Virus record (IMG/VR): IMGVR_UViG_3300043639_000005 | Coordinates: 1-36,572 of that record | Source: a virus | Direction: 5' to 3' (one strand) | Length of the DNA: 36,572 bases | In this document: positions 28,244-36,550 of the stretch, one piece after another | Layout of the letters: every line of letters begins with the position of its first letter | Numbering within the stretch: the first letter of the stretch is position 1 | The notes under the pieces: model-generated | Database searches by the model: none | Seen by the model: only the letters and a program-made list of their open reading frames with translations | Told to the model about the DNA's origin: nothing | Made by a program: the position numbers and the translations under genes

Positions 28244-29004
28244 CGGCCACGCCTCCGGGTCTCATGCAGCGCGTCACCCGCTGGCGGTTCGGTGACGACG
28301 ACGCCGTTCGAGGCGGGCGCGGTCGTCGATCCGTGCGCGTTCGTCGCGGTGACGATGCACGTGACCGTCGTCCCCACGTCGGCGGGCGTGACGGTGTAGG
28401 GGGTCGTGCCGTCGCCAATGTCCGTGCCGTCGCGCTGCCACTGGTAGGCGTAGCCGGTGGGTTCCCCCTGCCAGTTCCCCATCGTGCACGTCAGGGTCGC
28501 ATCGTCTTGCTGCACATGGGGAACATCGACGTTGACGGGCGGCGCGGTGGCGGCGCCCCCACCAGGACCGGCGACGCCCAACTCGGCGAGGCGGGCGGCT
28601 TCGTCCTCCGTGAAAGCGGCGACCTCACCCGCGAAATAACTCGCGAACTGTTCCGAGAACGTCACGGGCGTTTCGCGCACGATCGGCTCCGCGGCCTCGG
28701 TTTGACCCGCGACCGGCGCCAGCGGTTGCGGCCCCGCGCCGCGGCGCGGGTCGGGCGTGAAGCGATCGAGGTCCTCGCGGGCGGCGATCCCCGGCCTGTC
28801 GGCGGCGACGTCGCGGGCGGCGCGCTCCAGCTGCACGGAGACGCGCGGATCGTAGGTCTGGGGGATTTCCGGATGTTGCGGGTTCGGCGGATTGATACGC
28901 GGCGGCTCCTCGAGACCGGCGGGAAGCGCGCCGATGCGGGGAACGGGCGGCGGCACGGCGACGGGTTGGGGCGAAGCGGGGTCGCGCGGTTTGTGGTCTG
29001 ACAT
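28240..29004 (-). CDS. Ig-domain capsid accessory protein
   Basis: A 254-residue protein. Residues 1-150 are Pro/Ala/Arg-rich and low in order (PQPVAVPPPVPRIGALP), with an acidic helix near 120-145 (QFASYFAGEVAAFTEDEAAR). Residues about 160-240 form an immunoglobulin-like domain: DATLTCTMGNWQGEPTGYAY, QWQRDGTDIGDGTTPYTVTP, then DVGTTVTCIVTATNAHGSTT, with the Cys pair and the Y-x-W core of Ig folds. Ig-like domains are known on phage capsids and tails, where they bind cell-surface carbohydrate weakly. Lying 12 bases after the capsid gene, it is probably a head decoration. Confidence 0.75.
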   Translation of the reverse strand: MSDHKPRDPASPQPVAVPPPVPRIGALPAGLEEPPRINPPNPQHPEIPQTYDPRVSVQLERAARDVAADRPGIAAREDLDRFTPDPRRGAGPQPLAPVAGQTEAAEPIVRETPVTFSEQFASYFAGEVAAFTEDEAARLAELGVAGPGGGAATAPPVNVDVPHVQQDDATLTCTMGNWQGEPTGYAYQWQRDGTDIGDGTTPYTVTPADVGTTVTCIVTATNAHGSTTAPASNGVVVTEPPAGDALHETRRRGR

Positions 29005-29016
29005 GTGGGCCTCCGG

Positions 29017-30582
29017 TTATGCGGGGTTCGTAAGCGCGGGCGGGGCGTTGGCGCCGGTCGCGGTGGCGGGACGGATCGCACCGGCCTGCGACCAGGTGGG
29101 GTTGAGCGGCTGGGTCGAGTAGGGCGTTCCAGGCGAGCCGGGGACCCCGGCGAAACCCCAGTCGGGGATCAGCAGCACGACAAGCGATTGCAGGTGCCGC
29201 ATGTTGCAATCGTGTTCCGAGATGACGCGGAACAGCGATTGATCCCGCTGGAAGGCGGACACCATCGTCACGCCGTCATTGTAGGCGGCGACGTCGGACG
29301 CATCGACGACGGTGTTGTAGGTGTCGGCGATGACAAAGTCGGCCATGTCGACGAAGTAGACTTCGGTGCCTTTCGTGTTGGCGCCAATCACGAGATTGGT
29401 CGGGATTTGCTGCGTCGTGCGGATCGGGTAGCCCTCGAATTTGAGGCCCTGTAGTTCGTCCTTGAAGTAAAACCCGCCGACCTGATCGCGGGCGGTCGCG
29501 ATGAAGCGGGCGATCGTCGGCGACATGATCCAGGTCGGGCGGATCATGCGCGACATGCCGTTTTGCAGTTGGAGGATCGCGGCGGACGCGCCCGCGAGGA
29601 TCGCGGTCAACTGGTCCCCCGGCGCGGGCGTCGCGGGCATGGCGGGGATCGAGATCAGGTTCGCGGGGAGACAGAGCGAGCGCAGCCCCACCGGCCCCTT
29701 GTCGGTCCCGTTGCCCCGGAGGAACGCGAGGTCCTCGCGGCGGGCGATCGTCTGGACAAGGTCGTCGCGGACGATCTCCTCGACCCCGATCGGAGCGCGG
29801 CGGATCAGGTCGTTCGAGACGGGAACCATCGCCGTCAGTTTCTTGGCGACGAAGTTCACATCGTCGAACCGTTCTTGCGAGACGGCGATGTCGTCGAGTT
29901 CGTTCTGGTAAGAGGCGGTCGCGCCCCCGGCCAGACGCGGGATCGTCAGGTTGCCCATCGGCATGCCGACTTCCATCGGGTTCGCCCCGCGCACGGCGGT
30001 CGTCGCGCGCAACAACTCGATCAGATCGGCCATGAAGTCCTGCGGGATCAGCGCACCGCCCTCGCCGGTCACGGTGCCATTCAGCGCGCGGGCGACGATG
30101 TCATCGCCGAAGCGGGTCGAGACGAATTCGCTCGCTTTCTGCATCGACACTTTGTTGTAGCGGGCATGGAGTAACCCCAGGACATAGCGCGCGGCCTTGA
30201 CGCCCCGCTTGTCCTTCAATCCGGCGTCGGGATCGCGTTTGACGCGCGCCTCGGCCTTTGGTCCGCCCTCGCGGACGCGGAACGAAGCGGAGCGGCGGGT
30301 CGTGTCGCGCAACGCGGCCTCCTCGGTGTCGTCGCCCTCGCCTTCGTCATCGGCGACGTCCTGGGCGCCCTCGGCGGCGGCGGTCATCGCGGCGGCGACA
30401 CGCTGCAAGCGTTCGTCGATCGTGGCGAGTTGCGTCGCGAGTTCGTCGAACGTGTTCGCCTCGGTTTCGTCCATCGGTTTGTCGTCGTCCTCCTCTTTCA
30501 CGAGGGTCGACATTTTCGCGACGATCTCGGCGCGGCGGCGTTTCAGGGAACGATGGCGTTCTGACAAGGTTGGCGTTGTCAT
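29017..30582 (-). CDS. HK97-family major capsid protein
   Basis: A 521-residue capsid subunit. Residues 1-75 are a helical coiled segment (LSERHRSLKRRRAEIVAKMS, then ELATQLATIDERLQRVAAAM), the scaffold-like delta domain that the neighbouring protease should remove. A charged linker follows (DVADDEGEGDDTEE). The HK97 fold starts at about 150 with LNGTVTGEGGALIPQDFMAD and runs through NPMEVGMPMGNLTIPRLAGG, the E-loop region, REDLAFLRGNGTDKGPVGL and FEGYPIRTTQQIPTNL, to FQRDQSLFRVISEHD. The last 45 residues are Pro/Ala-rich. ATG 30582 is preceded by AGGAAA; longer readings cross the ribosome site. Confidence 0.95.
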   Translation of the reverse strand: MTTPTLSERHRSLKRRRAEIVAKMSTLVKEEDDDKPMDETEANTFDELATQLATIDERLQRVAAAMTAAAEGAQDVADDEGEGDDTEEAALRDTTRRSASFRVREGGPKAEARVKRDPDAGLKDKRGVKAARYVLGLLHARYNKVSMQKASEFVSTRFGDDIVARALNGTVTGEGGALIPQDFMADLIELLRATTAVRGANPMEVGMPMGNLTIPRLAGGATASYQNELDDIAVSQERFDDVNFVAKKLTAMVPVSNDLIRRAPIGVEEIVRDDLVQTIARREDLAFLRGNGTDKGPVGLRSLCLPANLISIPAMPATPAPGDQLTAILAGASAAILQLQNGMSRMIRPTWIMSPTIARFIATARDQVGGFYFKDELQGLKFEGYPIRTTQQIPTNLVIGANTKGTEVYFVDMADFVIADTYNTVVDASDVAAYNDGVTMVSAFQRDQSLFRVISEHDCNMRHLQSLVVLLIPDWGFAGVPGSPGTPYSTQPLNPTWSQAGAIRPATATGANAPPALTNPA

Positions 30583-30623
30583 TGTGTTTTCCTGGGTAAG
30601 GGGTGGAGCGGGCGCGGCGCGCC

Positions 30624-31319
30624 TCACTCGATCATTGCGTTCGCGAGTTGGAGCATGCGGCGGCGCCGTGCCCGTGATCTTGTTGATTGTTCATTGTCGA
30701 AGGCGGTCACTTCCTCGCCCGAGACGGGCGGAAGGTCGGACGCGGTTTCCGTTCCCTCACCCGGCGCGGGCGCGTCCATCAGCGCCTCCGGGTTCGCGGG
30801 CACGGTGACGACGGAAAGCTCGACCAGTTCTTGCTCCTGGAAGTCGATCCCCGGAAACCAGTCATCGGCGCCGCGCGCGGCGTCGCGGGTGTAGTCCCAT
30901 TTCAGCGGGCGGAAGCCCACGGAGGTCGCGGCGATGAAACCTGATCGGGCGAGGCGATAGACAGAGTCGGCGAAAGCGCCGCCCTCGAGGATGTCGGTCG
31001 GGATGAACTCAATCGACGCCTTGAGCGCGTCGTCCTCGATCGCGACGTCGAAGGCGCGACCGATCGGCAGGCGCGAGGCGTCGTGTCCCCACAGCACCAC
31101 GGGATTACGGAGGAAGTTCTTTAGATCCCACCCGGCGAGGTCGATGCGGTCCTGTTCGCGATCGATGTCGGCGGTCGAGATCGTGAAGCGGAGCGCGCGC
31201 ATATCGCCGTCGACGACGCGGGCGGGCGTGATCATCTGTTTGCGCACCCCGATCGCGGCGCGCGTGACGTTGCGCGAGCGGTTCAGGCTTTTGAACTGTG
31301 TCGCGCTAAGAATCTGCAT
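30624..31319 (-). CDS. HK97-type prohead protease
   Basis: A 231-residue maturation protease (peptidase family S78/U35) that cleaves the capsid delta domain. Key pieces: RFTISTADIDREQDRIDLAG, WDLKNFLRNPVVLWGHDASR with catalytic H79, FIAATSVGFRPLKW with nucleophile S133, and LVELSVVTVPANPEALM. The C-terminus is charged (RSRARRRR). It overlaps the portal stop by 14 bases, and the capsid gene follows. Both catalytic residues that I can place are present. Confidence 0.93.
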   Translation of the reverse strand: MQILSATQFKSLNRSRNVTRAAIGVRKQMITPARVVDGDMRALRFTISTADIDREQDRIDLAGWDLKNFLRNPVVLWGHDASRLPIGRAFDVAIEDDALKASIEFIPTDILEGGAFADSVYRLARSGFIAATSVGFRPLKWDYTRDAARGADDWFPGIDFQEQELVELSVVTVPANPEALMDAPAPGEGTETASDLPPVSGEEVTAFDNEQSTRSRARRRRMLQLANAMIE

Positions 31320-32676
31320 CGGTCGGTCCCGGTTCCGGTTTGGTGGCGGCGTTTCCTGGCGCGTTCGCGGACTCGGCGGGCGCGGTCGTCGTCTGCGCGA
31401 GGTTGTCGGAGGGAACGGCGGTGTTGAGCGGCACGCGATAGTCGTCGCCGTGGCCGTCCTCGATCGGGTTCATGTTCTCGCGGGCGCGGACTTCGTTGCG
31501 GTTCAGCCAGCCGTTGAGGGTTCCGATCTGGTAGGCTTCGAAGCGCGTTTTGACGTCGCTCCGCGTCATGTCGTCGAAGTCGAACTTACATTCGAGCATC
31601 GAGCGCTCGTCGTCGAACAACAGATGATGATCGAACAATTGCTCGAGCGAGTCGGCGATCGGTTTCAGCGCGCCGTCGACGTATTGCTGGTTCTGTTGCT
31701 CGATGTTGTTGAAAGTCGCCTTGTCGAGTTCACCCAGGCGGTGCGGCGGCACGCCATACAGGCGGGCGATCTCGAGAACCTGGAACCGGCGCGTCTCGAG
31801 GAATTGCGCTTCCTCGTTGGTGATCGCCATCCGTTCAAACTTCATCCCCTCCTCGAGGACCGCGACCTTGTGCGCGTTCTGGACCCCGGCGTGCGCTTCA
31901 CGCCAGGAATTCGCGATGCGATCGGCGGCTTCTTTCGACAATTTGCCGGGATGACTCATGACGCCACCAACCTGTCCGCCTTGACGGAACAGGATGCCAC
32001 CATGTTGCTGCGTCGCCAGCGCCAGCCCAACGATGTCTTGCGCGATCGCGATCGGCGAGGCGCCGACGTAGCCGTCGAGAGAGATGTTCTTGACGTGGAT
32101 CATATCGTCGGGCGGCACGATCAGGCCGTCGCCCAGGCGGCGCGAGTTGATGCGATACCAGAGTTCGCCATCGTCGGTCAGCATGATCGAGCAACGGTCC
32201 GGCGCGATCGGGACCAGTTCGATCGGGTTCGCGTCCTTGTCGCGTTCGACGACGATGAAGGCGTTCCCGCGCAGACAAAGCGACGTCATCATGTAGCTGA
32301 TGAACTCGTAGCGGGTCTGCCAGCGGTTCGGGCGGCGGAACAACTTCGTCAGCGGATGTTGTAGTTCGCGCCGGTATCCACCGCCCACGAGGGCGCGGCG
32401 GACGAACGGCTTTAGCATCGCCATGTCCTGCGAGATCATGCGGATACACGCATAAACCGCAGACGCCTGAAGCGCGGTAAACGGGGTAACGGGAACACCC
32501 GTGTTCGACGCATACCCTCCCAGCGCGGCGTAGAGCATCGGTTGCGGCCACCCCAGGCCGCCCAGCGTCGAGGTCACGGCGGCGCTATCCTTGGTCTCGA
32601 TCGTCGGTTCGGTGCGCGTGGCGGGGGTCGAGGGTCCGCCCAGCAACCATGTTCCGATGCGTTCGCGGACGCTCAT
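31306..32676 (-). CDS. HK97-family portal protein
   Basis: A 456-residue portal, the DNA entry ring. Diagnostic parts: ALQASAVYACIRMISQDMAM, HPLTKLFRRPNRWQTRYEFI, LRGNAFIVVERDKDANPIEL, then the beta region, DMIHVKNISLDGYVGASPIA, LATQQHGGILFRQGGQVGGV, ITNEEAQFLETRRFQVLEIA, RLYGVPPHRLGELDKATFNN and the IEQQNQQYVDGALKPIADSL helix. The last 40 residues are Thr/Ala/Pro-rich. It starts seven bases after terminase. Length is normal. Confidence 0.95.
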   Translation of the reverse strand: MSVRERIGTWLLGGPSTPATRTEPTIETKDSAAVTSTLGGLGWPQPMLYAALGGYASNTGVPVTPFTALQASAVYACIRMISQDMAMLKPFVRRALVGGGYRRELQHPLTKLFRRPNRWQTRYEFISYMMTSLCLRGNAFIVVERDKDANPIELVPIAPDRCSIMLTDDGELWYRINSRRLGDGLIVPPDDMIHVKNISLDGYVGASPIAIAQDIVGLALATQQHGGILFRQGGQVGGVMSHPGKLSKEAADRIANSWREAHAGVQNAHKVAVLEEGMKFERMAITNEEAQFLETRRFQVLEIARLYGVPPHRLGELDKATFNNIEQQNQQYVDGALKPIADSLEQLFDHHLLFDDERSMLECKFDFDDMTRSDVKTRFEAYQIGTLNGWLNRNEVRARENMNPIEDGHGDDYRVPLNTAVPSDNLAQTTTAPAESANAPGNAATKPEPGPTDADS

Positions 32677-32683
32677 GTTCAGG

Positions 32684-34429
32684 TCATCCCAGCGTAATCA
32701 GTCCGCGCGCCTCGTAAGTCGAGGTCGTGTCGACGGTGCTCATGGCGTGCGCCATCGCCATGATCAGCGCGATCGCGGCGTCGATCTTGTTCTCGGGGCG
32801 CGCTTTGCGCGGGTAGACGTTGTCGCGGGCGTCGGTGTGGCCGACGACGTTGCCGACGCACCAGCCCAGCGGGCCGTTCATGTCGTGGCGGATGCGTCCA
32901 CCCCGGATCGCCGCCTCGAGTTCGCGGGTCGGCGGATTGAAGTTCAGCGCGTTCGAGCGGAATTCGTTGCACGGCACGCCATTCGCCATGAGACGTTGCG
33001 CCATGTGAACGGAATTGAACGGGTCGAAGGCGACGGAGAGGACGCGGAAACGCGCGCACATGTCGAGGATGTCGGCCTCGATCGTGGCGAAGTCGGTTTC
33101 GTTCCCCTGCGTGATGATCAGTTCGTTGTTCGCGGCCCATCCGGGATAGGACGGGTTCCTCGCCTCCATCACGGCGGCTTCGTTCAGATAGCAACGGGCG
33201 AAAACGGAGAACAGCAACGCTTCCTTGCCGTTCGCGTCGATCACATGTTCGGGGAAAACAGCGACGACGGCGGCGAGGTCGGCGCGCGAGGCGAGATCGA
33301 CGCCGATGTAGCAGTCGCGGCCCTCGAAAGCGGATATGTGCAGCGCGGGATCGCCGCAGGCGTTCCATGCGCGGGTTGAGAACAGGGCTTCGTCGGCGCC
33401 GACCCAGACGTTGAGGTGACGGGTTCGGGCGGACGCCTCTTGCGAGGGATTGTTGCGGGCCTGTCGCATGATGGCGCGGATCGCGTCCGGTTGGACGGAA
33501 TGGCCCCACCCCGGATTGGCCTTGATCCAGGTCGACTCTTCCCACGGGTCGTCCTGGTCGTCGATCGAGTAGATGATGCCGAACAGGCGATCGTCGTCCT
33601 GCCCGCCGGTCACGACGCGCATCAGATAGTCCCAGACCTGTTTGCCAATCCCGGAACTGTTCGAGGTCGCGGTCGAGATCGACAGGAGGAACGGCTGGCG
33701 GCGTTTACCCATGGCGGTGATCAGCGCGTCATAGACCTCGCTGGTGCGGTGCGATCCGATTTCATCACAGACGGCGACGGCGACGTTCAGGCCGTCCAGC
33801 GCCTTCGCGTCGGACGATATTGGAATGAACTTGCTCGCGGTCGACTCCTGAAAGATCGAGTTCGTCAGGACGCCGACGCGCCACTCTTGTTGCATCTGCG
33901 GGCAGCGGCGGACCATGTTTTGCGCGGTGTCGAACAGGATGCGCGCCTGATCGCGGGTCACGGCGGCGGCGTAGCCTTCCGCTCCACCTTCGTTCTCGCC
34001 GAACGTCATATACATCGCGAGCGGCGCGGAGATCGTTGTTTTGCCGTTTCCTTTTGGCACATAGACGACGGCCTGACGAAAGCGGCGCGTGTCGGGATGT
34101 TCGCGTTCCTTGAAACCGAAGATGTTGGCATACGCGAACTTCTGCCAGTCCATCAGGCGGATCGGTTTGTTCGCTTCCGGTCCCTTGATGTTCGGCATCT
34201 GGGTAGCGAACAGCATCGCGCGGGTCGCGGCGGTTTCGTCGAACAGCCAGCGCGTGTCGCGTTTCTTCGCTTCGCGGTGATCGCGGAGGAAACGCTCGCA
34301 CGCCATGCGGGCGTGGATCGAGGCGGCGGTCGGGTCGTCGGCGATCCGGCGCGCGTAGTCGAGCGCGTCGCGCACGAAGGCGCGGGGGTCGTCTCCGGGA
34401 GGGGAAGCGGGTCGTCTACTTCTTGCCAC
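32684..34429 (-). CDS. terL: Terminase large subunit
   Basis: A 581-residue packaging motor and nuclease of the HK97/P27-associated Terminase_1 type. Residues 124-131 hold the Walker A (YVPKGNGKTT) and 216-223 the Walker B (VAVAVCDE). The nuclease domain shows D378 (CYIGVDLASRADL), D469 (VAFDPFNS) and D550 (ENKIDAAIALIMAMAHA), the expected acidic trio. I take GTG 34429 as start since it falls inside the end of the small subunit gene (overlap 14 bases); a longer reading to 34543 is a Pro/Arg shadow of that gene. No ribosome site is strong, consistent with coupling. Confidence 0.93.
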   Translation of the reverse strand: MARSRRPASPPGDDPRAFVRDALDYARRIADDPTAASIHARMACERFLRDHREAKKRDTRWLFDETAATRAMLFATQMPNIKGPEANKPIRLMDWQKFAYANIFGFKEREHPDTRRFRQAVVYVPKGNGKTTISAPLAMYMTFGENEGGAEGYAAAVTRDQARILFDTAQNMVRRCPQMQQEWRVGVLTNSIFQESTASKFIPISSDAKALDGLNVAVAVCDEIGSHRTSEVYDALITAMGKRRQPFLLSISTATSNSSGIGKQVWDYLMRVVTGGQDDDRLFGIIYSIDDQDDPWEESTWIKANPGWGHSVQPDAIRAIMRQARNNPSQEASARTRHLNVWVGADEALFSTRAWNACGDPALHISAFEGRDCYIGVDLASRADLAAVVAVFPEHVIDANGKEALLFSVFARCYLNEAAVMEARNPSYPGWAANNELIITQGNETDFATIEADILDMCARFRVLSVAFDPFNSVHMAQRLMANGVPCNEFRSNALNFNPPTRELEAAIRGGRIRHDMNGPLGWCVGNVVGHTDARDNVYPRKARPENKIDAAIALIMAMAHAMSTVDTTSTYEARGLITLG

Positions 34430-34931
34430 CCGGTATGACCTGGAGCGCGGCCCATGGGTTCTTGACGGGGTCGATCTCGGGCGGCGCGGCGTCGGCGTGC
34501 GCGTGGAGTTTGAGGCGTGGGCGGGCGGCGGGGGAGAAGCCAAGTTCCTGCGCGGCGCGGAACAGCGTTTGCGCGGTTTTGTCGAGGATCGAATTATAGG
34601 GCGAGGGTTCGAGACCGTTCGGACCCTTCACCAATAGTTTCAGTTTCGTATCTTGATCGAGCAAGGCTTGCATGAGCATCGCGGTGCGGTGGCGGTCCTC
34701 CGCGTCGACCCAGACGCGCAACATGGTCCGATCGATCAGCTTCACCACGCCTTTCGGCATGTGGGCGATGGCGTAGCGCCATCCGGCTTCCTGGCTGTCG
34801 GTCAGGTCGGGCGGGGGTTCCTCGAGGTCGCCGAGCGGCAACGGCTCGAACTGGCGGTCGCGGCCATGGTTGGTCGCGTTGTAGGTGCCATGGAGTTTGT
34901 GCAACGCGGTCGGCTTCGGGCGTCGGCCCAT
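34416..34931 (-). CDS. terS: Terminase small subunit (P27 family)
   Basis: A 171-residue DNA-recognition subunit. The opening GRRPKPTALHKLHGTYNATN is the signature of P27-type small terminases, followed by PPPDLTDSQEAGWRYAIAHM, a helical region, YNSILDKTAQTLFRAAQELG and FSPAARPRLKL, also typical. The end is VIPGGKK. ATG 34931 overlaps the preceding stop (ATGA). In known P27 systems it binds phage DNA and hands it to the large subunit encoded just downstream. Confidence 0.92.
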   Translation of the reverse strand: MGRRPKPTALHKLHGTYNATNHGRDRQFEPLPLGDLEEPPPDLTDSQEAGWRYAIAHMPKGVVKLIDRTMLRVWVDAEDRHRTAMLMQALLDQDTKLKLLVKGPNGLEPSPYNSILDKTAQTLFRAAQELGFSPAARPRLKLHAHADAAPPEIDPVKNPWAALQVIPGGKK

Positions 34932-35164
34932 CAGCGATCACCAAACCCGATCGGGGCGAGCGGATGAAAGCGCCCCAATTGTTCCCAGAATTGCCGGGAG
35001 GCTTCGTGGAGCGCGAGGCCATCCGGGATCACGACCTCGCCCGTCGCCAGGTTGATCCGCAGGCCGCACGACGCGAACGTCAGCCATTGCGTCGGCTCGA
35101 TCGCATTGAGCAAGCAAAGGGAGCCATCCGTGGTGGCCCAAGGTGATTTGGTGATGTCACTCAT
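34931..35164 (-). CDS. Hypothetical small protein between glycosyltransferase and terminase
   Basis: A 77-residue protein. It has a mainly beta first part (SPWATTDGSLCLLNAIEPTQ, then WLTFASCGLRINLATGEVVI) and an amphipathic helix (LALHEASRQFWEQLGRF). Two Cys, no knuckle. ATG 35164 is chosen with GGAG about a dozen bases ahead; a TTG at 35176 would overlap the upstream stop. I do not recognise it. Position suggests co-expression with the DNA-handling genes. Confidence 0.6.
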   Translation of the reverse strand: MSDITKSPWATTDGSLCLLNAIEPTQWLTFASCGLRINLATGEVVIPDGLALHEASRQFWEQLGRFHPLAPIGFGDR

Positions 35165-35165
35165 G

Positions 35166-35915
35166 TCAGTTCCCAATCTCCACGTTCCATTGCGATCCGG
35201 CGCGTTCGACGGCGCGCACGAGGCCCGGATAGGTTTTGCACAGGCGGCGGATGCAATCGCGTTCGATCGATTGCGTGCGGTAATCGTGACAACCGCCCTT
35301 GTCGTGCCAGTGCGAATTCGTCCAGTTGAGATATTGCGCGCAGACGACGGCGCCGTCCTCGGTGATGCAACGGGCGCAGAGTTCGTAATCCTCTTTGACC
35401 GCGTAACTTTCGTCGAAGCGGACGCGACCGTCGTTCACGATCCCCATGCACGAGGCGGTGATATAGGAACGGAAGCGAAACGGGTAATACGGATACACGG
35501 AACGGGTCGCGCCGTCCGTCGAGACGCCGAAGATACGCAACTTCAATTGTTCCGTTATGGCAAACAGTTTCTCGAATTCGTGCAACCATGTGAATTCGTC
35601 GAGGGACACGCGCATCGACTGACGGGCGAGGAGTTTCGTGTAGCCCTGCATCCTGACGTCGTCGTCGATCATCACGATCCGGGTCGATCCGGCGTTGTCG
35701 AGGATGTAGTTCCGGGTCGCGGTGATGCCGCGCACGGTGTCGGGCACGGGGACCACGTTGCGGGCGCCAGCGGCCCTGTAAGCGGGCGCCTCGAGTGCGG
35801 GCACGTAGACGTGACACGAGGGGAGGACGTCCTGCGTGCGCACCTTCCCGGCGCGGCCCTTGGACGGAACGGCGATGTGGACTCTACCGGCGGGCGGTTT
35901 GCGCGGCGCGGTCAT
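35166..35915 (-). CDS. GT-A glycosyltransferase, TET-associated (TAGT)-like
   Basis: A 249-residue protein with a nucleotide-sugar transferase fold. VHIAVPSKGRAGKVRTQDVL (S-K-G-R at 18-21), ALEAPAYRAAGARNVVPVPD and GITATRNYILDN (R68, N69) match the opening of TET/JBP-associated glycosyltransferases as I know them. IVMIDDDVRM places the metal-binding DDD at 84-86. SYITASCMGIV and FDESYAVKEDYELCARC (E175-D176) give the acceptor-side acidic motif. In phages and fungi this family is predicted to glycosylate modified cytosine in DNA. ATG 35915 overlaps the ParB-like stop. Cys-rich (six) in the second half, perhaps a zinc site. Substrate is unproven. Confidence 0.75.
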   Translation of the reverse strand: MTAPRKPPAGRVHIAVPSKGRAGKVRTQDVLPSCHVYVPALEAPAYRAAGARNVVPVPDTVRGITATRNYILDNAGSTRIVMIDDDVRMQGYTKLLARQSMRVSLDEFTWLHEFEKLFAITEQLKLRIFGVSTDGATRSVYPYYPFRFRSYITASCMGIVNDGRVRFDESYAVKEDYELCARCITEDGAVVCAQYLNWTNSHWHDKGGCHDYRTQSIERDCIRRLCKTYPGLVRAVERAGSQWNVEIGN

Positions 35916-36550
35916 CGATCGAGCATCGCGAGGAGGTCGCCGGCCCGCACGACGCGCTGCGTTCCGACGTCGTCGAGGATCGATCCCTTCTTGTATCCGC
36001 CACGGCGCACGGGGGTCAGGGACAGCGCGACCTTGAGGCGTTCCCATTCGTCGAGGTCGGCGCACATGATCACGCAATACTCGCGGGCGGGTTCGAGTTG
36101 GAGCGCTTGCGGCAGGTCGTCGGGCGCGTCGCGGGCGGCGAGGTCGGCGGCGTCGAACCCGATCGTCTCGAGGTCGAGACCGTGTTGCGCGAGGTCGGCG
36201 AGTTCGACGCGGAGGAGTTCTTTGTTCCAGGTCGAGTGCGTCGCGATTTCGTTGTCGGCGATCATGTAGGCGCGTTTTTGCGTGTCGGACCATCCGCGCG
36301 CGACGACGACGGGAATCTCGCCAATTCCGAGTTGACGGGCGGCGAGGACGCGACCGTGACCGGCAATGATGCCGTCGCCTTCGTCAACAAGCACGGGAAC
36401 GGTCCAGCCCCATTCGCGGATCAGTCCGGCGATCTCGGCCACCTGCGCGGCGGTGTGACGGCGCGCGTTGCGGGCGTGCGGCACGAGCGCGTCGACGGCG
36501 CGGCGTTCGATCTGGTCGGCGGGCCACGCGGGGGCCTCAGTTTCGCCCAT
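35912..36550 (-). CDS. ParB/Srx-fold protein
   Basis: A 212-residue protein. Residues 15-100 are a ParB-type N-domain: VDALVPHARNARRHTAAQVA, LIREWGWTVPVLVDEGDGII, AGHGRVLAARQLGIGEIPVV (the G-H-G-R box) and RAYMIADNEIATHSTWNKEL. In phages this domain is often fused to an adenine methyltransferase. Here it is followed instead by about 65 residues (EYCVIMCADLDEWERLKVAL, then GYKKGSILDDVGTQRVVRAG) with no methylase motifs. ParB-fold phage proteins can be CTP-binding or nuclease-like. It is the first gene of the late run seen here; more may lie past the window edge. ATG 36550. Confidence 0.85.
   Translation of the reverse strand: MGETEAPAWPADQIERRAVDALVPHARNARRHTAAQVAEIAGLIREWGWTVPVLVDEGDGIIAGHGRVLAARQLGIGEIPVVVARGWSDTQKRAYMIADNEIATHSTWNKELLRVELADLAQHGLDLETIGFDAADLAARDAPDDLPQALQLEPAREYCVIMCADLDEWERLKVALSLTPVRRGGYKKGSILDDVGTQRVVRAGDLLAMLDR

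Noticed and set aside
27178-29001. 607-residue + strand open frame
   Set aside because: It runs antisense to the connector, head-closure and Ig-protein genes and is Arg/Gly/Asp/Val filler, as happens in GC-rich DNA.
30991-32364. 457-residue + strand open frame
   Set aside because: It is antisense to the portal and protease genes, with no domain sense in its translation.
35052-36269. 405-residue + strand open frame
   Set aside because: It is antisense to the glycosyltransferase and ParB-like genes, which have clear family motifs.
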